Shown here: positions 52,968 to 61,900 of the stretch, in pieces
Position numbering within the stretch: the first letter of the stretch is position 1
Layout: every line of letters begins with the position of its first letter
Source of the DNA: Tribonema minus
Lineage: Eukaryota > Sar > Xanthophyceae > Tribonematales > Tribonemataceae
Assembly (NCBI GenBank): GCA_017506865.1
Contig: JAFCMP010000323.1
Coordinates: forward strand, 868,001-932,000
Length of the DNA: 64,000 nt
Reading direction: 5' to 3'
The notes under the pieces: generated by a model
What the model was told of the DNA's origin: nothing
The model's input: only the letters and a program-made list of their open reading frames with translations
Databases searched by the model: none
Translations under genes and position numbers: made by a program

Positions 52968-55900
52968 AGGCAAAACAAAAACAAAAACGTGCTCCTTCAT
53001 CGCCAGTCGCAGTTCTGGTGCGTATGTATGGCCTAATCCTGACCCTAACTGTTGGCAGCTTACCCCAGGTCTAACCCTAAGGTGGCTGCGTGCTGCAGGC
53101 GACGGGGTGCCCTTTTTGTCTCTGAAAGCAGCTGAGTCAGTCTGTGTTGTGAGGTTTTGATGCATGCAACACCCAATGACCCAGCTCGCACCTGGGGAGT
53201 CAGTGGGACCATCATCAGGCAGGCGGCTGACCTCGTAATTGGCCGAGCTGATTCTCGCCTCTCTCTGCCCACCCAGTACATGCACGCACAGAAAAGCGCG
53301 ATATAGCAGCTGCTCGAAGCGCCTGTTACGGTCGCCGCTTGCTGCCTGCACGGGCGCCTCGCAAGCGCGTATGATGCCGTTTAGGGTTAGGTATGTATGT
53401 ATGATTCCGTGCCGTAGAAACATGTCACAGTGCGACCATTGTACCTTGGGGATAAGACATCCTCAAGATTGTACTGAGTACCAGTTGGACCTGCGGCGTT
53501 GATTCCCCAGGGAAACAGGGCAAAACACCGCCGACCACGACGGCGACCCCACCCGCCGCCAGGAGGCGTTTCTCACGCTGAACGAGTGGCCTGCGGGCAC
53601 TGACAGCCAGGCGAATGGCACACACGTTGCACATACGGTGCAATGTACAGTGTGTGCCATTGGCACACACACTGCACACACAGTGCAATGTACAGTGTGT
53701 GCCATTCACCTGGCTGTCAGTGCCCGCAGGCCACTCGTTGTGAATGGCACACACGTCACACACACATTGTTCGTTGACATTGCCCCTCTGTATGGTCAGG
53801 TATGAGAGCTACATAAGCGCAACAGACAGAGGGGCTATGTCAACGAACGATCTGAGATCCTGGATGGTCATGTGGTCAACTATTGATACCTACCGTAGGT
53901 GTTGATACCCAGCCCTGGCCCCCTGACCTTAAGGCCGGCTTGTGATGCGCTTGCCGGTACATGCGTAACCTAACGTTGGTTGATACCTAACCCCACTAGT
54001 AGGCCTAACCCTTAGTTGGCTGTAACGCGCTTGCCGCAGGCGACGACGCTCTGGCAGAGTACCTGCTCACCATTGGCGCGGACCCCAATGTAGAGGTATG
54101 TACGTACGCTAGTACACCCATGTGTATACTTCAAGTGGGTCTTGAACTATTTTTGCTGAACGCAATTATGCTCTGGCAGAGTACCTGGTCACCATTGGCG
54201 CAGACCCCAACGTAGAGGTATGTATGTACGGTATGCGTATACAAGTAATTGTTGAAGTATGCTTGCTGGAGAACATGAGGACGTTTCAGATGCTAGTAGG
54301 TGCATGCACTTCACTCATGCATGGAGCAGGGCTTCAGCGGTTTTGGTGTGGTATGCATAGATGTATGCTCGTCATGGAAGGTCGACATAAAGTAGGTGCA
54401 TGCTTTTCAAGCTGCGTTGATTTTCTTTTATCCCCTGTTGATTAATGGTCGCATAGTGTGCACCTGCAAGCACGATGCAGACGAGATGCGGAGGAGCGAT
54501 ACTTCAAGTAGTCGTACTGCATTATGGCGCCTGAGTCTGAAATATGCAATCGACGCACCTGCCTACAACTCAGTGCGCAAAGACGCCTGTGAAGGTGAAC
54601 ACGCTACGTACATGCATGGGCTTCAGCTGCACACCTCTTAGCAGGTGCAGAGAGCAGTCATGGATGGAATCAGTGGTGTGGCCTAGGTAAAGATCTGTGC
54701 AAGACTCATTAAGATGAGTGTCAGCGAGCAGCACTAATTTTTTGCCTTTAGTAGCGACACCATGGGTTGCCTGGTGCCTGGACTTTCTGCTGGGCATTGG
54801 CACAAACTTCAACAACCACGTAAGCGTACGACACGTGCGCTTGGCATGTTGTTATGTAGATGTTCCACGCTTCTTTCAACACTCCAGAAGTTAAGTAGCA
54901 CCCTACAACTGACTATGATGATGAAGCAGTGCTGTTGAAGCCTGTCACATATTCAGCTGCCACTCGGCAGCACAGCCCGGCCCTGCTGCTGAGCGTTGAT
55001 GCAACATCTGTTGCCTGCGCTTGACTGCCCGTTCGTCGCAATGGCCGCAGTGAATAGTACCTGACAAAGATTGTACCCCTGCACAATTATATCTACTGCT
55101 TGAAAGTATGGAAGTGTGTACCTTTCCACACTTATGTACTTCTGAAGTAGCCTTGTCAAAACTCTTAGCACACATGGCTGCCGCACTACACGTTGCTGAG
55201 CATTGACACGGCATCGGTCACCCAATCTTCCCGTTGTCGTAGGCAGGACACTAATTCTCAAGTAGCAATGTCCTCATTTTTTGTCGGCACACGTATACTA
55301 AAGTGGCAGCAGTCTCCAAATGCTTCAATAGTGTGGCTGCTATACTGCATGTTGCTGAGCGTCGACGCTTCATCGGTTGCCCGCGCTTGACCCCCTTTCC
55401 CGCCATCAGGACACTGTGAACACAGTGCTTGACAGAGCATGTGTCCCTTTGACGAATGAATCTACTTCTGAAGTAGCCCTTTTCAAAAATCTTACAGTAC
55501 AATACATGGCTGCCACAGTACATGTGCTGAGCAGGTCAGTTACCCGGAATTCCGTTTGCCACAGCCAGGACACCAATTCTAAAGTAGCGGCGTCAAATTT
55601 CTTTGTCACGGCGCTACACACTTCAAGAGTAATATTGAAGTATGTAGCAGTGTCCAAAGTCTTCAGAGATACGGCTGCTACACTGCACGTTGCTGAGCAT
55701 TGACACAGCGTCGATTGCCCCTGCTCAACCCCCGTTTGCCGCAATCAGGACACCGTGGGCCGCAAGCCCTCCAACATGACCTTCCAAAGCTTCGCCGTCA
55801 ACAGCAAGGTGTGCGCCGTTGGTGCTGAGCGTTGCTGCTGCTGAGCGCTGCTGCCACTGTCGAGCACTGTGTTGTCGGTGCCAGACGCATTTGCTGACGC

Positions 55901-58900
55901 TGATGCTGAGTGTGGGTAAAAGACGCCGTTGCTGATGTTGAGCGCTGTTGAGGTCGCTGAGTGCTGTCCCTGATGCGGAGCACTGCAGCTGATGCCGAGC
56001 GCTGATACTGAGCGCTGCTACTGCTGCTGCTGCTCACCTGATGCGAAAGGCTGGTCCTGATGCTGAAACGCTGCCGGCAATGCTGATCGACGTTGCTTTG
56101 TTGCTCCGCAGATGCTGGGCACTGTCACCGATGTAAAGCGCTAATCCACAGCGCTGCTGCTGATGCCGGGCGCTGTTGGTGATGCTGAGCACTGTCACTG
56201 ATGCTGATGTTGAGCGCTGCTGCTGATGGAGTGCCGTTGCTGATGCCGAGCGTTGCTGCTGATGCTGAACACATTGACTGGGTGCTTTCACTGATGCGAT
56301 GCGCTGTTGCTGCTGTTGCTGAGCGCTGTTACTGATGTTGAGCGCTGCTACTGCTGTTATTGCTACAGAAATGGGCGCTCGCACGTGGATCAGAATGTCA
56401 GATCCCGGAGGTCAGCATTGATCCAGCAAACCCAGAGGCTGGACTCAGGTAAGGGCAGCATCGCTCATCTGCCGGGCTCTAGCCCTGACCCTTAACCCTC
56501 ACTCAAGGCATGGGCAGCATTGCTCTTCTGTGTAAACCTACTTAGCCAACACTCATCGCTTACCTGCCTGGCGCGAGCCCTAACCCTTACTCAAGGCATG
56601 AGCAGCGTGACTCTTCTGCGTAAATATAAGCCCTCACTAAGGGCAGCATCGCTCACCTGCCTGGCTCCAGCCCTGACCCTAGCTGAAGGCATGGGCAGCA
56701 TTGCTCATCTGTATAGACCTAGCCCTCTCTCAAGGTAAGGGCAGCATCACTCACCTGCCTGGCTCTAGCCCTATCCCTACTTAAAGCATGGGCAGCATTG
56801 CCGATTTGTGTAAATGTAACCCATCACTCAAGGTAAGGCAGCATCGCTCATTTGCCTGGCTCTTAGCTGTAATTGTTTAAGTAGCATTGGGGGGGGGAAG
56901 GGGAGAACCCCAAGGGGCATCCAGGGCACCCTCCTTGTCCCTGTTGCACCGTTACTTGAGGCATGGGCAGCGTTGCTCATCTGTGTATTTTTAGCCCTCA
57001 CTCTTAAAAGGGCAGCATCGCTCACCTGTCCGGCTCCAGCTCCAACTGTTGCCGCAGGGTTGGGGGGGGGGGTGGGGGACCCTGGGGCATTCAGCGCACC
57101 CCTCTTGTCTCTGTTGCAGCCTTAATCAAGGCATAGGCAGCATTGCTCATCTGTGTACACCTAGCCCACCTGAAGGTATGGGCAGCATCGGTCATCTGCA
57201 CTGTTTCCGGCGACAAGCGCCAGATTGCGTTGTCCCGTTCCTGGCAGTAAGCGCCGGGCGGTACCGAGTCATCTCAGGTATTTATTTGCAGCGGAAGCGG
57301 ATGCCACAGGCACTGTCAGGATTAGGGTTGGGATTAGAATGAGGGTAAGGACTAGCACTATTGACGACCGTTGCACGCACGCAATGGAAGAGTATTTCAA
57401 CGCATTTGTCAAGCGCGCTGGTACTGGCGCGGAACCGCACCCGGTGACACGCCTCGTTGTGTAAAGGGGGCTACCGACACTATAGGACGTCGGTGAACTG
57501 CTGCTGTGCTAGGGTGCGCGCGATCATCACTTGCTGTTGTTGAAGTGCGCGTTACAGACGCTGACCACTGTGAACGCGCCCGCTGCGTGCGCGCGATTGC
57601 TGCAACACCAGGGAGGTGCGCCGGCTGGTCGGCGAGGGAGAGCCCGTGATGGTGCGCAACGCAATGGCGTGGCTCAGCGCCGCCAGGTAAGGCAGCTGCG
57701 TAAGTTCAACTTGAAGTCTTTTGAAGTTGAAGTTGACATCTACTTTTCTCGTGCGGACTAAAGCTGTGTTAACAGTGGAGGTAAACCGCGATGTACGCAC
57801 CGGCGAGGGCGAGCCCGTGATGGTGCGCAACGCCATGGCGTGGCTCAGTGCCGCCAGGTGAGCAGCGGCATAAGTTCAACTTGAAGTTTCCTTCTCGCAC
57901 GGACACAGCTGCACTAGCAGTAGAGGTACATTACAACGTACAAAGAGCCCGTGATGGTGCGCAACGCCATGGCGTGGCTCAGCGCTGCCAGGTGAGGCAG
58001 CTGTGCAAGTTCACATTGATGTCTGTAAAAGTTCAACTTCAAGTCTGTACTAGTTCAACTCTAATTTTCTCGTCGGACTACAGCTGCACAAGCAGGAGAA
58101 GTGAACCTCGATGTATGCGTCAGCGAGGGTGAGCCCGTGGTGGTGCGCAACGCCATGGCTTGGCTCAGCGCTGTCAGGTGATACAACTTCAATTTGAAAT
58201 CTGTACGAGTCAACTTGACGTCTACTTCTCTCGTACGGACCACAGCTGCACTAGCAGTAGAGGTGAACCCTGATGAACGCGTCGGCGAGGGCAGGCCCGT
58301 AGCGCAACGCCATGGCGTGGCTTAGCAACGCAGGTGAGCGCTGCATAAGTTCAAGTTGAAGTACACTTTTCTGGTGCGAACCACAGGTGCAGTAGCAGTA
58401 GAGGTAAACCCTGGTGTACGGCGAGCCCCGTGATGGTGCGCAATGCCATGGCTTGGCTCAGTGCCGCCAGATGAACGTGCAGAGGTCCAACTTGAAGTAT
58501 GTTGAAGTTCAATTTGTCTGTGTAAGCTCTAGTTTTCTGGTGCGGGCCAGCTACACTAGCATTAGAGCAGCAGAAATAGGCCCAGATCTACGGCCAACCC
58601 CGTGATGGTGCGCAACGCCATGGCGTGGCTCAGCGCCAGGAACGGTTTAGAAGTTCAACTTGAAGTACGAGTTCAACACCTCATGACTTCCGTCCTTCGC
58701 CAGACCTGTGTACGGACCGCTGATGGTGCGCGGCGCCATAGTATGGCTCAAGGGGGAGTACAGCATGTTGAAGTTTCCTGACGTTGCATCTGCCTTGACC
58801 TGACTCTCAAAGGGCACACAGCGCAACGGTCATCTGCGCCGGTGAGGCTTCCTTGCATGGCTACGTTCGCATCCGCACGCCACCCCCGCATTGTCTGCAC

Positions 58901-61900
58901 GTACAGCATGTTGAAGTTTCATCACGCGCTGTTGAAGTTATCTCACTTCACCACACCAAATCAGACTTTGCTCAACAAACGCATGCGCCAGCGGGGCCAT
59001 TTAGCTGGCTGCGTCCGCACCGGCGCATCATCACCATCGCATCTGCCGCGCCGCTATAAATCATGTTGAAGTTTCCTTATGTTGAACGTACCTTGGCCTG
59101 ACTCTCTTGAATCAGAGTCTTAATTGAAGCACACGCGCAACGGCGGTCTGCGTCGTCGAGGCGCTCTTGCATACCTGCGTCCGCATCGGTGCGTCACCAC
59201 CGCATTGTCCGCGCAGACAGCATCAGGAAAGTGGTATGATGCGCCGTTGGACTTACCTCTTCCGACCTAAGCAGACGCTGCGCACAGAAGCATGCGCCAG
59301 CGTAGCCATTTAGCACAGCTACGTTTGCACCGGCGTATCTACACCAGTGGTAACACCACCGCATCTGCTGTCGCCGCAACAAATCGCCGCCGCCGCAGGG
59401 GGGAGCCGCTGCTGTACCCCACCAGCGCCAAGTTTGCAGAGGCGTGGGGTGAACGGCCCGTCGATGTCGCGGGCGTCCCTTACGCAGGTAACTTCAACTG
59501 CTGCTTGAAGTACCAGCACTTGCGACAAGCAGGGAAGCAGCGCTTTTGAACGAAAGCTATATCTGAAGGAGATGTGAGTTGCGGCAACACTGCCACTGTC
59601 GGTCTGCGCCGAGTTTGCGGAGGCGTGGGGCGAGCGGCCAGTTGATGTTGCGGGCGTCCCTTACGCAGGTAACTTCAACTACTACTTCGAGTGTCAGCAT
59701 TTCGTGACGAGCAGCGAAGTAGCACGTTTGAAGTCGGGCTGATGCTGCGGGCGTCCCTTACGCGGGTGACAGTGACCAGTATTCTTGCAAGTGAAGTAGA
59801 CTACTTCAAGTAGTCCAGGGAAGTATTCTTGGAGTAGAACCGTTGAAGCGCGCTCAAGAAGAAGGCATTCATTCATTTGTTGCCAAACTCGTTGCTGGAG
59901 GGGTTCACGAGCGTGTTGATGTTGCGGGCATCCCCATACGCAAGTAACTTCAACCACTACTTCAAGTATTGGTACCTGTGTGAGTGACGAGCAGGGAGGT
60001 AGCATGTTTATAGCACGAAGGCTGTCTGAATGAATTGCAGCAACACTGCCGCTCTCGGTGTGAGCAAACGCCATCGGCCAGTGCAGCATGCTTGCAAAAA
60101 TTGAAGTAGTCCAAAGCGAAGTACTTCTTGAAGTGAAACTGTCGAAGTGCGATAGAGAAGCAGGCAGGCATCCATGATGCGCGGCATGAACTTTTTGTTT
60201 GCTGCGAACGCGGTGCTGGAGATATTCCTAACCCTCACCCCGACCCTAAGCTCGTTGACGTCCTTGACCCTAATCCTAACCCTAACGCAGGCAACAGTAA
60301 CTGCTCTGAGTACTGGTGTTACTTCCCGAAATACTCCGAAGCAGCAGCATGTCTTCAAGTTGCCTCATGTAAGAGGCATACCCAACACAATGGTGTCGGG
60401 CACCCACGCGGACGCGCACGCCGCCGCGGGGCGTCCCTTGCGCAGCACTCAACTTCTTTGAAGTACCATGAACTTACTCTTGTGACGTGCCGTGAGAAGC
60501 AGGCGCGTTGCGCTGGACTCGCGCGGTCTTGAGCGTATGTCAACGTCATGAACATACTCTGCAGTTGGTCTTGATGAGCGTTCAAAACGCTGAAGAAAAA
60601 AAATCCCTTCTCCCACTGGCCCCTCGCGCAGCCACGTTCAACATCACCGCCGCACACTTTGCGCTGTTTTCGCAAGCAGTCAATTGCGAGTGGTCAAACG
60701 GCTAGAAAAGTCTTGCCTTTCCCCGCCGTCCCCCTCGCAGCACCATGCGCTTCACGCTGTATTCACGAGCGGTCGGTTGTTGCGAGTATTCAAACGGCTG
60801 GAAGAATTCACCTTTTCCCCGTTTCCCTTCCCCGCAGCCAAGTTCAACGTCACCACCGCGCGCTCGACGCTGTCGGCGTTCCGCGCGGAGCACATGGGCG
60901 GCAGTGACGCTCTCGCTACTTCAACTGGTGACACTCCTCTATTGAAAGCCGCCAAGAGCGACAAAAAGCCGGCCAAGAACGCGGAAAAGAAGCGATGGAA
61001 GTGGGACAGGAGGGGGGGGGCTAAGGGGGACGCTGCGGCTGAGGCGGCGGCAGCAGCGACGGCGGCGGCGGCAGCGGCGGCAGCGGCGGAAGTGGAAGCG
61101 GAAGCGGCGGCAGCGGCGGCGGCAGCAGCGGCGAAGCTCCCCCTGTATGTATTTCAGCAGGACGGCCTGGCGTGCGGGGAGGGGTACGAGCTGATGCGCG
61201 ACTTTGGTGAGTTGAAGTTACACCTCACTTTGAAGATTCACATTGGCTACGTGCTTACCGCTCAATGACGATACGCAGCTGTTGTGCTGTGAGCTCATGC
61301 GCGATTATGGTGAGTTTGTCTCACACTTCAAGTTGAAGTCTAAACAGCCTTCGAAGGTCCAAGTCTTCAGCACACGTACGCAGCTGTAGTGCCTTTTCCG
61401 GCACACTTTGCAGGCACAACTCACTTCAAGCTGATGTGTGTTTTCAAGCAGTCTCCCCAGCACCACGCAGCCGCTTCCTGTCGCAGTGCCGAATGGAGGG
61501 CGCCCAAGGTGCTAGCATTGAGGTTGAGGTTAGGGTTAGGATTAGGCGCAGCTGAAGGAGCAATGCGCCGCGCCACTACGAGGACGGGGTTTTGGTAGGT
61601 ACGTAGGCACGGCGTGCAAGCCCTAACCCTTACCCTAACGCCCGGCTGTCTGAACCTTCGTGCGCGATCCTGGCCCGCAACGCCTGCTTCAGCTCCGCCC
61701 AAGTTGAAGTTGAAGCGCCAACGCGCGGCCTTCATCATCGTCTGCGCATCTCGTTTCCTGAAAACGATTCAACAGATCGTAGAACTGTAGGTGACAGGGA
61801 TCTCGTTTCCCCGTGATCCGCAGTCATGGCCGCGCTGCCCGTGCGTGGGGGGGGGAGACTCCCTGGGGGGCGAGACTAGGGGTAGGGCTGGGGCTAGAGC

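Larger units (their letters stand above)
51847..54039. repeat. intron with five donor-side exon-edge copies and long palindromes
   Basis: Copies of the 3' end of exon 51691-51846 at about 51970-52030, 52075-52140, 52290-52355, 52455-52495 and 52625-52675 share GGCATGACGCCGCTGC (or part of it) and GCGGC(T/G)(G/T)CAAGGT, and are separated by the word GTTCCTTCCGCAAGTGC. A C-run and (CA)n lie at 52936-52970. Palindromes follow at 53581-53739 and 53769-53848. A duplicated acceptor region (GCGCTTGCCG) precedes the next exon. Confidence 0.75.

Noticed and set aside
57354..57464. Possible exon in the JmjC gene
   Set aside because: It contains a stop and does not keep phase, whereas exon 56369-56448 joins directly to 57612-57686.
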